Translations under genes and position numbers: made by a program | Origin: C-114 sp963719285 | GTDB lineage: Bacteria; Chloroflexota; Limnocylindria; Limnocylindrales; CSP1-4 | Assembly (NCBI GenBank): GCA_963719285.1 | Contig: CAVRBO010000001.1 | Location: 930,001-994,000 of the forward strand | Length of the DNA stretch: 64,000 nt | Reading direction: 5' to 3' | Notes under the pieces: model-generated | Database searches by the model: none | The model's input: the letters and a program-made list of their open reading frames with translations, nothing else | Told to the model about the DNA's origin: nothing | Part shown: piece after piece, positions 18,368-26,725 of the stretch | Layout: every line of letters begins with the position of its first letter | Position numbering within the stretch: position 1 is the stretch's first letter

Positions 18368-21300
18368 TCACGCCTCCGAGAACGGGCTGAGGGACCACGA
18401 CCAGCTGTAGGTCCCGGGGCCTACGAGATACCCGGGCAGGGTGTCCGGGCCACAGCTCGCGGTGCCGACGCCGCGGTGCGCCGCGTCGAGGTGGACGATC
18501 GTCTCCGGCCGGGCCACGAGCTCCACGTCGTGGGTGGCCGTGGCCAGGTCCTCGGCCCGGAAGTGGCTGACCGAGACCTGGCGCCGCTCGTCGAGGACGA
18601 TCCGGAGTCCCCGGCCATGGCCGTCGCCGAGCGACAGCCAGCGGGTGTCGGCGCGCCCGCCGGTCTCCTGGGGACGGATGTACGGCACGATGTGGCTGGT
18701 GACCGTGTCGGTCCAGCGCCCGAGAAGACCCGACGCCTTGCGATCGGGATACGTCTCGTGCGGTCCGCTCCCGTACCAGGTCAGGTCCTCGAATCCGGCG
18801 ACGGTCTCCATCACCGTCCCGACCCGGGCGAGGTCGGTCAACGCGGCCGGGATCGTGACCTCCTCCTCGACCAGCACGCCGTCCCCGGCCAGTGGCCGGA
18901 TGCGCTGGACGTGGTCGATCACATGGCCGCCCCCCGTTCGCAGCTCGGCCCGGATCGTGACGAGCCCGTCGGGCTGCCGGTCGATGTCGAGGACACGCCG
19001 TCTGAGCCGATCCAGGCCGGCCGCCGTCCACGCCGGGCCCATGCCGCCGATCCGGTCGTTGTCGGTCGGGGCGCGCCACAGCGAGACGCTCGGCGGGCCG
19101 GCCAGGTCGCGGTGCCGGAGGTGGCCGTCGTCGTCGACGGTCACGACGTCCGACCACGCTCCACCCGCGGGGACCGTCGTGGCCGCCGTCCCGGCGCCGG
19201 TACCCGCCTCGAGGGCGGGCATGCGCAACTGCCCGGCGCAGACCTCGAAGCCGGCGGGCGCCCACGCCTCGGCGGCCGCCGTCCGGAACCGGATCGTGAA
19301 CCGCGCCTCGCCGGGCCGGTCGAGCCGCTCCGGGAGGCCGTCGAGCGCGACGGTCGTCCGGCCACCGGGAGCGAGTGAGGGCAGGTCGAGTTCGCCCTCC
19401 GCGACAGGTTCGCCGTCGAGGGTCAGCGCCCAGTGGGCGCGCAGCCAGCCCAGGTCCCGGAAGTCCTGCCAGTTCTGGATCTCGATCCGGCCGTTCTGAC
19501 CGGCCGGGTCCGCCGCGATCCGGACCGGCGAGGCCAGGTGGCGGTGCTCCCACATGCCCGGTTTGGGCGTGCGGTCGGGGAACACCAGCCCATCGAGACA
19601 GAAGTTGCCGTCGTTCGGGACGTCGCCCCAGTCGCCGCCGTACGTCCAGCGGGACGAGCCATCCGGGAGGCGCTGGACGAGCCCGTGGTCCCAGAACTCC
19701 CAGATGAACCCGCCCTGGAGCCCGGGCGTGGACTCGATCGCGGCCCAGTACTCGGCGAGGGTGCCGTTGCTGTTGCCCATCGCATGGGAGTACTCGCACA
19801 TGATCAGCGGGTGGCGCTGGGTGCCGTTCGTGGCGTGGTCCACGATCGAGGCGATCGTCGGGTACATCGGCGACGTGATGTCGCTGGCGGTCTGGGGGCT
19901 CGTCCAGTCGGCCCGGATCGCGCCCTCGTAGTGGAGCGGCCGGGTCGGGTCGTAGCGGCGGAGCCAGCCCGCTGCCGCGTCGTGGTTCGGGCCATAGCCG
20001 GACTCGTTGCCGAGTGACCAGGCGATGATCGAGGCGTGGTTCTTGTCGCGCAACGCGAGCCGCGAGCAGCGGTCCACCCACGCGCCGAGATAGCGCGGGT
20101 CGTCGCACAGGGTCGCGTAGAACGCGTGCGACTCGATGTCGGCTTCGGCGATCACGTACAGCCCCAGCTCGTCGGCGATCTCGACGAGGGCCGGGTCGTT
20201 CGGGTAGTGAGAGGTCCGGACCGCATTGAAGTTGAAGCGCTTCATCAGGACGAGGTCGGCCCGGATCGCGTCGGGCGTGACCGTGCGACCGGTGTGCTGG
20301 TCGAAGTCGTGGCGGTTGACGCCCCGGATGAACACGCGGCGTCCGTTGATGAGCAGGTCCAGGCCCACGATCTCGACCCGCCGGAAGCCGAGCCGGATCC
20401 GGACCTCCTCGGCCAGTTCGCCGTCCGGGGTGCGGAGACGGACGGTGAGCGGGTAGAGCGTCGGCACTTCCGACGACCACGGGACGATGCCCCGGACGTC
20501 GGCCCGCCAGGCCACGCTGCCGTCGAGCGGTTCGACCCGGTTCAGAGCCGCGTCGACCCCGGTCGCGGCCCGGACGATCTGCACGTCCCGGTCCGCCCTT
20601 GGCTCCCAGCGATCCCGGGGCGTGTCCACGACCGTCGCCTCGGCCCGGAACGCGACCGGGATCCCGGGCACGCCGAGTTCGGCCTCCACGACCCAGCCGT
20701 GCTCCGGGACGCCCCGGTCGAAGGCGACGACGGCCCCCAGATCGAGGGTCCCGGTCGTCAGATCGTCCTCCAGGCCCGCCACCGCCCTGATGTCGGCGAG
20801 GTAGGTCCGGCCGGTCGCGTAGAGATAGACCGAGCGGGTGATCCCGCCGAGCCACCACTCGTCCTGGTCCTCGATGAAGCTCGCGTCCGACCACTTGACG
20901 ACCCGGATCTCGAGCGTGTTCTCGCCGTCGATGAGGCCCTGGTCGATCTCGAACTCGGACGCGAGATGACTGTCCTTGGCGATGCCGACCTCTCGGTCGT
21001 TGAGGCGCACGATCGCCACGCTTTCGGCGGCGCCGAGATGGAGGACGACGCGACGACCGACCCAACGCCGGGGGATCTCGAACGTGCGGACGTACAGGCC
21101 GGTCGGGTTCGCGGCGGGTACGTTCGGCGGGAGGTCCGCAAACGGCATCACGATGTTGGTGTACTGGGGCAGGTCGCCGGTGTCCTGCATCGCCCAGCTG
21201 CCCGGGACCGTGATCTCCCGCCACGCGTCGGTCGCCGGCGACCCGGCGTCGCCGAGGAGCTGGAATCGCCAGCGTCCGTCGAGGAGGACCCGGTCCTCGT

Positions 21301-21379
21301 GGGGCACGCTGTGCATCGGGACCCGGTGCAGGCCGGTCAGCTCGGGCGCCGCCCAGGGCGCCATGTCCAACGATGCCAC
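18368..21379 (-). CDS. GH2 beta-galactosidase (LacZ type)
   Basis: Hydrolyses lactose and other beta-galactosides in the cytoplasm. The domain order is: sugar-binding jelly roll (about 50-220, ITVPGSWAMQ, YVRTFEIP), an Ig-like domain, the TIM barrel with FIRGVNRHDF, the acid/base Glu in WSLGNESGYG and the nucleophile Glu in MCEYSHAMGNS, a second Ig-like domain and the C-terminal Bgal small-chain-like domain. About 1,003 residues matches the family. The GTG at 21379 has GAGG six bases upstream; an ATG five codons later is the alternative. It is the first gene of a two-gene galactoside operon divergent from an oxidoreductase. Confidence 0.93.
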   Translation of the reverse strand: MASLDMAPWAAPELTGLHRVPMHSVPHEDRVLLDGRWRFQLLGDAGSPATDAWREITVPGSWAMQDTGDLPQYTNIVMPFADLPPNVPAANPTGLYVRTFEIPRRWVGRRVVLHLGAAESVAIVRLNDREVGIAKDSHLASEFEIDQGLIDGENTLEIRVVKWSDASFIEDQDEWWLGGITRSVYLYATGRTYLADIRAVAGLEDDLTTGTLDLGAVVAFDRGVPEHGWVVEAELGVPGIPVAFRAEATVVDTPRDRWEPRADRDVQIVRAATGVDAALNRVEPLDGSVAWRADVRGIVPWSSEVPTLYPLTVRLRTPDGELAEEVRIRLGFRRVEIVGLDLLINGRRVFIRGVNRHDFDQHTGRTVTPDAIRADLVLMKRFNFNAVRTSHYPNDPALVEIADELGLYVIAEADIESHAFYATLCDDPRYLGAWVDRCSRLALRDKNHASIIAWSLGNESGYGPNHDAAAGWLRRYDPTRPLHYEGAIRADWTSPQTASDITSPMYPTIASIVDHATNGTQRHPLIMCEYSHAMGNSNGTLAEYWAAIESTPGLQGGFIWEFWDHGLVQRLPDGSSRWTYGGDWGDVPNDGNFCLDGLVFPDRTPKPGMWEHRHLASPVRIAADPAGQNGRIEIQNWQDFRDLGWLRAHWALTLDGEPVAEGELDLPSLAPGGRTTVALDGLPERLDRPGEARFTIRFRTAAAEAWAPAGFEVCAGQLRMPALEAGTGAGTAATTVPAGGAWSDVVTVDDDGHLRHRDLAGPPSVSLWRAPTDNDRIGGMGPAWTAAGLDRLRRRVLDIDRQPDGLVTIRAELRTGGGHVIDHVQRIRPLAGDGVLVEEEVTIPAALTDLARVGTVMETVAGFEDLTWYGSGPHETYPDRKASGLLGRWTDTVTSHIVPYIRPQETGGRADTRWLSLGDGHGRGLRIVLDERRQVSVSHFRAEDLATATHDVELVARPETIVHLDAAHRGVGTASCGPDTLPGYLVGPGTYSWSWSLSPFSEA

Positions 21380-21462
21380 TGTCGCCTCGCGCTCCGCCGT
21401 GTCCGTCCGTACGGGTTTCAAGGTACCGGAAACGCGCCCACCCCGGCAGCGCGCCGACCGGG

Positions 21463-21468
21463 TACCCT
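21463..21468 (+). promoter_or_regulatory. -10-like box (TACCCT) of the oxidoreductase gene
   Basis: TACCCT is followed by seven bases and then the GTG at 21476, with no ribosome site between. This is near-leaderless spacing. Confidence 0.45.
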
Positions 21469-21475
21469 CCGGGTC

Positions 21476-22540
21476 GTGGATCCGATCCCGTTCGCGATCG
21501 TGGGCACTGGCTGGCGGGCCGCGTTCTACGAGCGCGTCGCGGCCGCCCTGCCCGACCGGTTCCGGATCACCGGGACGCTGTCGCGGCGCGGCATCGGCAC
21601 CCGGGCGAGCCTCGACGAGCTCCTGGCCGACGGGCCGGCGTTCGTCGTGCTGAGCGTGCCCCCGGCGCCGATGCCGGCGCTCATCGGCGAGCTGGCCGAC
21701 CGGGGAGTGGCGGTCCTGGCGGAGACGCCGCCGGCACCCGACCTCGACGGGCTGCGGTCGCTCGGGCGCCTCGCGTCGGCCGGCGGACGGATCCAGGTGG
21801 CCGAGCAGTACCGCTACCAGCCGCTCCATGCGGCGCGCCTCGCCCTCGTCGCGAGCGGCCGCCTCGGGACGATCAGCCAGGTCCAGGTCTCGGTCGCCCA
21901 CGGCTACCACGGCATCGATCTCGTCCGTCGGTTCCTCGGCGTCGACGCGGAACCCGTGACCATCAGCGCGCGCCGCGTCCGCTCGCCGATCGTGGCCGGC
22001 CCGGACCGCTCGGGTCCGCCGAGCGACGAGCGGATCGTCGAGGCCGACCAGGTCATCGCGACGTTCGCGTTCGACGCCGGTCCCGGCACGGGTTCCGCAG
22101 ATCGGATCGGGGTGCTCGACTTCACGGACGAGCAGTACTTCTCATGGATCCGCGGCCCCCGCCTCCTCGTGCGTGGAGAGCGGGGCGAGATCGACGGCAC
22201 CGTCGCCCGCTGGCTGGCGGATGCGCGCACCCCGTTCCGGGTCGCGCTCGAACGGCACGACACCGGCCACGACGGCAACCTCGAGGGCCATCACCTCGTC
22301 GGGATCACCGCCGGCGCCGAATGGCTCTACCGCAATCCGTTCGCGCCGGCCCGCCTGAGCGATGACGAGATCGCGGTGGCGACCTGCCTGGCGGGGATGC
22401 CGGCTGCCATCGCCGGCGGCCCGGACGTGTGCAGCCTCGCCGACGCCGTCCAGGACCGCTATCTCGATATCCTCGTGGCCGAGGCGGCCGGCTCGGCCAG
22501 CGCGACGCATTCGCGGGGTCACCTGTGGGACGGCGGTTAA
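21476..22540 (+). CDS. Gfo/Idh/MocA-like oxidoreductase
   Basis: The protein starts at a GTG (VDPIPFAIVGTGWRAAFYE), giving a Rossmann GxGxxxxxx nucleotide site at residues 8-13. Further family features are LAETPPAPD, where the usual catalytic Lys of EKP is replaced, and QVAEQYRYQPLHAARL, then a C-terminal alpha/beta domain. Members oxidise or reduce sugars and sugar acids with NAD(P). The EKP motif reads ETP here, so the classical catalytic lysine is missing; the enzyme may use another residue or be a non-catalytic homologue. It is divergent from the GH2/GH36 operon with 96 bases between starts, suggesting a role in galactose or sugar-derivative metabolism. Confidence 0.75.
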   Translation: MDPIPFAIVGTGWRAAFYERVAAALPDRFRITGTLSRRGIGTRASLDELLADGPAFVVLSVPPAPMPALIGELADRGVAVLAETPPAPDLDGLRSLGRLASAGGRIQVAEQYRYQPLHAARLALVASGRLGTISQVQVSVAHGYHGIDLVRRFLGVDAEPVTISARRVRSPIVAGPDRSGPPSDERIVEADQVIATFAFDAGPGTGSADRIGVLDFTDEQYFSWIRGPRLLVRGERGEIDGTVARWLADARTPFRVALERHDTGHDGNLEGHHLVGITAGAEWLYRNPFAPARLSDDEIAVATCLAGMPAAIAGGPDVCSLADAVQDRYLDILVAEAAGSASATHSRGHLWDGG

Positions 22541-22599
22541 GCTTCCGTTACGGTCGGCCAACCGGGCGCCGAACTCAGGATGGCCTCAGGGACGGCGAG

Positions 22600-22605
22600 T
22601 AGACC
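22600..22605 (+). promoter_or_regulatory. Weak leaderless-type -10 box (TAGACC) of the HtrA-like gene
   Basis: TAGACC, six bases, then ATG at 22612. The last base departs from TANNNT, so this is a weaker example. Confidence 0.35.
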
Positions 22606-22611
22606 TGACGC

Positions 22612-23631
22612 ATGGACGACTTCACGAACTCCGCCCCGGGTCCCGCGCCGGGGCCCACCCCCGACCCGGCCTTCCCGCCGGCGGCCACGCCGCCATACGC
22701 CCCGGCAGGCGCTCCTCCGGCCCCGCCCGCCACCAGGGAACCATCCATCCACGAGCGCACCTGGCCCGACCTCGCCTTCACGGCACCGGTCGCGCCCGCC
22801 GCTCCTGCCGTGGCCGTCCGACCTCGAGCCCGGAGCACCGTCGCGCTCGTCCTCATCGGATCGCTCATCGCGGCGACGCTCGCGTCCGTCGGCACCGCCG
22901 CCTTCGTCCTCGGGACGCGTCCCGGCGCGGCGCCCCTCGATGCGGCCGCCACGTCTTCGGGACCGTCCTCGACCCAGTCGGCGACCCTGACGGGCCTCGA
23001 CTCGACCACCGCGATCGTCTCGGTGGCCAAGGATGCCAGCCCGGCGGTCGTCACGATCACCACGACCTCGACCGGGAGCGGGCGGTTCGGTGGCGCCTCG
23101 GAGGGCATCGGCTCGGGCTTCCTCTACGACGCCAGCGGCTGGATCCTCACGAACAACCACGTCATCGAGAGCAACGGCACGCTGACCGTGACCCTCAACG
23201 ACGGTCGGGAATTCCCGGGTCGCGTCGCGGCCGCGGACCCCGCCCACGACCTCGCGGTCGTCAAGATCGACGGGACCGGCTTCCCGACGCTCCCCATCGG
23301 CAGCTCGGCCAACCTCCAGGTCGGCCAGCTGGTCATCGCGATCGGCAGCCCGCTCGGCCAGTTCACGGACTCCGTCACGAGCGGGATCCTCTCGGCCACC
23401 GGGCGCTCGATCACCGTCTCGGACCAGGCCACCCGACAGCGGCGGACGCTGTCCGGCCTGCTCCAGACGGACGCGGCCATCAACGAGGGCAACAGCGGCG
23501 GCCCCCTCCTCGACGGTCGCGGCCAGGTCATCGGCATCAACTCGGCGACCGCGTCGACCGCCCAGGGCATCGGGTTCGCGATCCCGATCGACGCGGCGGC
23601 CTCGATCATGGCCTCGGCGCTCACCCACTGA
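22612..23631 (+). CDS. Membrane-anchored trypsin-like (S1C, HtrA/DegP family) protease without PDZ
   Basis: Quality-control serine protease outside the cytoplasmic membrane. A Pro-rich cytoplasmic N-terminus of about 70 residues is followed by one membrane helix (VALVLIGSLIAATLASVGTA) and a protease domain with the catalytic triad His in LTNNHVIES, Asp in PAHDLAVVKI and Ser in NEGNSGGPLLDG. The protein ends at residue 339 right after the protease domain (IPIDAAASIMASALTH), so the PDZ domain of most HtrA proteins is absent. It is a stand-alone gene, convergent with 6-phosphogluconate dehydrogenase. Confidence 0.9.
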   Translation: MDDFTNSAPGPAPGPTPDPAFPPAATPPYAPAGAPPAPPATREPSIHERTWPDLAFTAPVAPAAPAVAVRPRARSTVALVLIGSLIAATLASVGTAAFVLGTRPGAAPLDAAATSSGPSSTQSATLTGLDSTTAIVSVAKDASPAVVTITTTSTGSGRFGGASEGIGSGFLYDASGWILTNNHVIESNGTLTVTLNDGREFPGRVAAADPAHDLAVVKIDGTGFPTLPIGSSANLQVGQLVIAIGSPLGQFTDSVTSGILSATGRSITVSDQATRQRRTLSGLLQTDAAINEGNSGGPLLDGRGQVIGINSATASTAQGIGFAIPIDAAASIMASALTH

Positions 23632-23684
23632 CGAACCCCCAGGGTTCGATCCCGGGTCGCGAGGTGCCCGACCGGCGCCTCGCG
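23632..23684. terminator. Two hairpins between convergent genes
   Basis: Directly after the HtrA-like stop, CGAACCC/GGGTTCG forms a 7-bp stem with a 3-base loop (23632-23648); CGCGAGG/CCTCGCG forms a second 7-bp stem (23658-23684). No T-tract follows, as is usual at this G+C. They probably act as a bidirectional terminator. Confidence 0.4.
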
Positions 23685-23692
23685 GCTCCATG

Positions 23693-24709
23693 TCAGGCGG
23701 GCTTCTGCTCGTCGTGGCCGCCGAACTCCTTGCGCATCGCGGACAGGATCCGGTTCGCGAAGTCGGCTTCGCCCCGGGACTCGAACCGGTCGAACAGGGC
23801 GGCCGAGAGCACGTGCGTCGGGACCCCCTCGTCGATCGCCGCGAGGAGCGTCCAGCGACCTTCTCCCGAATCGGACACGCGACCGCTGAACTCGCCGAGC
23901 GTCGGCGACACGGACAGGGCGTGCGCGGCGAGGTCGAGCAGCCACGACGCGACGACGCTGCCGCGCCGCCACACCTCGGCGACGGCCGGGATGTCGATCG
24001 CGTACTGGTAGAGCTCGGGCTCGCGCAGCGGCGTCGTCTCGGCGTTGACCTCGCGGCCGGCCTGGCCCACGTTGGCGTGGGCGAGGATGTTCATCCCCTC
24101 GGCGTAGGCGGCCATGATCCCGTACTCGATCCCGTTGTGGACCATCTTGACGAAATGGCCGGCGCCGGCCGGACCGCAGTGGAGGTAGCCCTGCTCGGCG
24201 GCACTGGGATCGCCGGTCCGGCCGGCGGTGCGCGGGGCGGAGGCCACTCCGGGAGCGATGGTCCGGAAGAGCGGATCGAGCCGCGCGACGACCTCGTCCT
24301 CCCCGCCGATCATGAGGCAGAACCCTCGTTCCAGCCCGAACACGCCGCCGCTGGTCCCGATGTCGACGTAGTGGATGCCCTTCGGCGCGAGCGCCTTCGA
24401 ACGGCGGATGTCGTCGTGGTAGTAGCTGTTCCCGCCGTCGATGATCGTGTCGCCGGGCTCCATCCGCCGCGCGAGCTCGTCGATCATCGCCTGGGTCGCG
24501 GCGGCCGGGACCATGATCCAGGCGACCCGCGGCGGGGTCAGCCGGGCGACGAAGTCGTCAAGGTCGGTGGCACCGATCGCGCCCTCTGCCGCCAGCCCCT
24601 GGACGGTCGCGGCGGTCCGTGTCCAGACGACGCACTCGTGGCCGTCGCGCATGCAGCGCCGGACGATGTTGGCGCCCATCCGCCCGAGCCCGAGCATCCC
24701 GAGTTGCAT
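23693..24709 (-). CDS. gnd: 6-phosphogluconate dehydrogenase, decarboxylating, short form
   Basis: Converts 6-phosphogluconate to ribulose 5-phosphate and CO2. It starts at the ATG at 24709 behind a strong AGGAGG. It shows the nucleotide-binding GLGRMGANI, the substrate-binding IIDGGNSYYHDD and DIGTSGGVFG loops and the catalytic HFVKMVHNGIEYG. At about 338 residues it is the short (GndA/YqeC-like) type found in Gram-positives and archaea, often NAD-dependent, rather than the 470-residue form. No oxidative pentose phosphate partners are adjacent. Confidence 0.92.
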   Translation of the reverse strand: MQLGMLGLGRMGANIVRRCMRDGHECVVWTRTAATVQGLAAEGAIGATDLDDFVARLTPPRVAWIMVPAAATQAMIDELARRMEPGDTIIDGGNSYYHDDIRRSKALAPKGIHYVDIGTSGGVFGLERGFCLMIGGEDEVVARLDPLFRTIAPGVASAPRTAGRTGDPSAAEQGYLHCGPAGAGHFVKMVHNGIEYGIMAAYAEGMNILAHANVGQAGREVNAETTPLREPELYQYAIDIPAVAEVWRRGSVVASWLLDLAAHALSVSPTLGEFSGRVSDSGEGRWTLLAAIDEGVPTHVLSAALFDRFESRGEADFANRILSAMRKEFGGHDEQKPA

Positions 24710-24854
24710 CAGATCCTCCTCGCGCGGCCACGGACGGGTCGACCGGCCAAGGATACGGCGGCCGGCCCGTCCGGCGCGTTCGACCCGCCGTCCGGGGTAG
24801 CATCGGGACCGACCCGTCGCGCCGCGACCGGGATCCCGACCTGACGAGGACCGC

Positions 24855-25901
24855 GTGACGACCCCCCGCCCGACCGCCGCCCGACCGATGGGAGCCGCCG
24901 AGCTCCTCCGCTCCGTCGGCCTCATGGCCGACGGACCCGTCACCTGGGGTCGCCCCGTGCCATCCGCCGGGCCGGGCGTCTACATCGTGGAGTGGCCCGA
25001 ACCGCTCGAAGCGGCGCCGGTCGAGCTGACCCTGGTCGGGAAGTGGCTCGAGCGCCTGCCGGCGATGCGGATGGACGGCGTGCGCCCCACCTCGCGCGAA
25101 GTGGCCGCCCGGCTGCACGCGTTCTGGCTGCCGAACCAGACGGTCCTGTACATCGGGATGACCGCGGCGTCGATCGGAGGCCGGGTCGGGGCGTACTACC
25201 GGACACCGCTCGGCGACCGCAAGCCGCATGCGGGTGGCCACTGGCTCAAGACCCTCCGCGGGCTCGATCGGGCCCGGGTCTGGTGGGCCCAGACGTCGGC
25301 GGCGGAGGAGTACGAGGACGCGCTGCTCTCCGCGTTCGCTGCCGGCGTCGACGCCTCGCCCGCGGCCGCTCCCCGCCTGGCCGACCGGACCGTCATCCTG
25401 CCGTTCGCGAACCTCCAGACCGCCATGGGCGTCCGCAAGGCGCACGGCATCACGGGCGCGGTCGAGCCCGCACCGCCGGCCGTGCCCGTCCCCGGGACCA
25501 CGGTCGTCGAGGTGCCCGCGGGAGCTGCGGACGGCGCCGACGAATCGGCCCGCGTCCGGCCGGTCGAGCGGCGCGCACCGGTCGCCCGCGCCATCCCGGT
25601 CGCGCCCGCCCCGGCCGACGGACCATCCGGGCCGGCCGGGACCGCCTTGCGCGGGCCGGCCGCCCGCGAGGACCTTGGCGCCCTCAACGACGCGGTCCAG
25701 ACCATCGCCTGCCGGCGGCTCGTCCGCGAGCTCACGGTGGCCGAGGCGGCCGCCGAGCTCGTCGCGATCGGCTTCCTGCGCGCCACGAGGGCGGACCCGG
25801 TATCGGTCCTCCGGGAGCTGCTCAAGGCGGGGGTCATCGAGGGCGGGACCCAGGACCCCGACCGGCGCTGGACGATCCGCTGCACCCGCAAGCCGATCTG
25901 A
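24855..25901 (+). CDS. GIY-YIG nuclease-fold protein with C-terminal unknown domain
   Basis: The N-terminal half (residues about 40-175) has the order of GIY-YIG motifs: GVYIVEW, then TVLYIGMTAASIGGRV with the conserved Arg, and EEYEDALLSAF supplying the catalytic Glu. This fold cuts DNA or acts as a restriction/repair module. A Pro/Ala-rich linker (about 200-270) joins a helical C-terminal domain of about 75 residues. I do not recognise the C-terminal domain, and a family name would be a guess. It starts at the GTG at 24855, with GAGGA four bases upstream. It stands alone between gnd (divergent) and a two-component system. Confidence 0.6.
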   Translation: MTTPRPTAARPMGAAELLRSVGLMADGPVTWGRPVPSAGPGVYIVEWPEPLEAAPVELTLVGKWLERLPAMRMDGVRPTSREVAARLHAFWLPNQTVLYIGMTAASIGGRVGAYYRTPLGDRKPHAGGHWLKTLRGLDRARVWWAQTSAAEEYEDALLSAFAAGVDASPAAAPRLADRTVILPFANLQTAMGVRKAHGITGAVEPAPPAVPVPGTTVVEVPAGAADGADESARVRPVERRAPVARAIPVAPAPADGPSGPAGTALRGPAAREDLGALNDAVQTIACRRLVRELTVAEAAAELVAIGFLRATRADPVSVLRELLKAGVIEGGTQDPDRRWTIRCTRKPI

Positions 25902-26062
25902 GCGTCGCGACGTCCGCTCGCGGGCGAGCGAGCCGAGCGCGCTGACGCGTGGGTCGGGCCGGATCCAGGAACCCGACCGCCACGCCTGGGTCCGGACCCC
26001 GGTCCCGTGCGACCGAGGGGTCGCCGTCGCCGTGTGACGACCCGGCACGTTCCGCCGCCGCG

Positions 26063-26068
26063 TAGCAT
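26063..26068 (+). promoter_or_regulatory. Leaderless-type -10 box (TAGCAT) of the NarL-type regulator
   Basis: TAGCAT, six bases, then the ATG at 26075; no Shine-Dalgarno sequence. A clean example of the recurring pattern. Confidence 0.6.
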
Positions 26069-26074
26069 GGTCCG

Positions 26075-26725
26075 ATGCTCAGGCTGGGGGTCATCGACGA
26101 TCATCCGGCGATCGCCGACGCGATCGCGCGCGGGGCCGGATCCGCCGGCGACATCGCGCTGGTCGCCGTGGCCCGGACCGCGACCGAGGGCGCGGCCGTC
26201 CTGCGCTCGCCCGACCTGGACGTCGTCATCCTGGACCTCGATCTCGGTCCCGGTCCGAACGGACTCGCCCTCCTCAGCGCCTCGACGGGTGGCGCCACGT
26301 CCGGGCGGCCGGCGGTCATCGTCCTGAGCGCCACGCGGACGCCCTCGCTGGTCCGGGCGGCGATCGAGCTCGGGGCCAGCGGCTACCTGGTCAAGACCGC
26401 CGATGTCGACGAGATCCTCCTCGCCGCCCGCACGGTGATGGCCGGAGGCAGCTGGTACCGGACCGCGGACCTCCAGGCGTCGGCGACCGCGCCGCGCCCG
26501 CCGTCCGGTCGCGAGCTCGGCGTTCTTGAACTCATCGTAGGCGGGCTGACCAACGACGAAGTCGGCCTCCGCCTCGGGCTCAGCGTCAAGACCGTGGAGA
26601 GCCACCTGCGACGGCTGTTCGACCGGTACGGCGTGGCCAGCCGGACCGAGCTTGCGGTCCTCGCCCTGCGCGAGGGCTGGGTCGGATCGGGCGGGACGGG
26701 ACCCGGAGCGTCCGCGCGCCCGTGA
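26075..26725 (+). CDS. NarL/FixJ-family response regulator
   Basis: Two-component transcription regulator. The receiver domain (1-120) has the acidic pair in VIDDHPAIADA, the phospho-acceptor Asp in VILDLDLGPG, and the conserved Lys in GYLVKTADVDE. The C-terminal LuxR-type helix-turn-helix includes GLTNDEVGLRLGLSVKTVES. Its stop overlaps the GTG of the histidine kinase (GTGA), so the pair is cotranslated. The target genes are unknown; the closest candidates are the pilin-like genes just downstream. Confidence 0.92.
   Translation: MLRLGVIDDHPAIADAIARGAGSAGDIALVAVARTATEGAAVLRSPDLDVVILDLDLGPGPNGLALLSASTGGATSGRPAVIVLSATRTPSLVRAAIELGASGYLVKTADVDEILLAARTVMAGGSWYRTADLQASATAPRPPSGRELGVLELIVGGLTNDEVGLRLGLSVKTVESHLRRLFDRYGVASRTELAVLALREGWVGSGGTGPGASARP

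Noticed and set aside
25902..26074. A small gene or RNA in the 173-bp gap before the regulator at 26 kb.
   Set aside because: No start with a ribosome site, no stable hairpin and no conserved-looking frame; only the TAGCAT box is supported.
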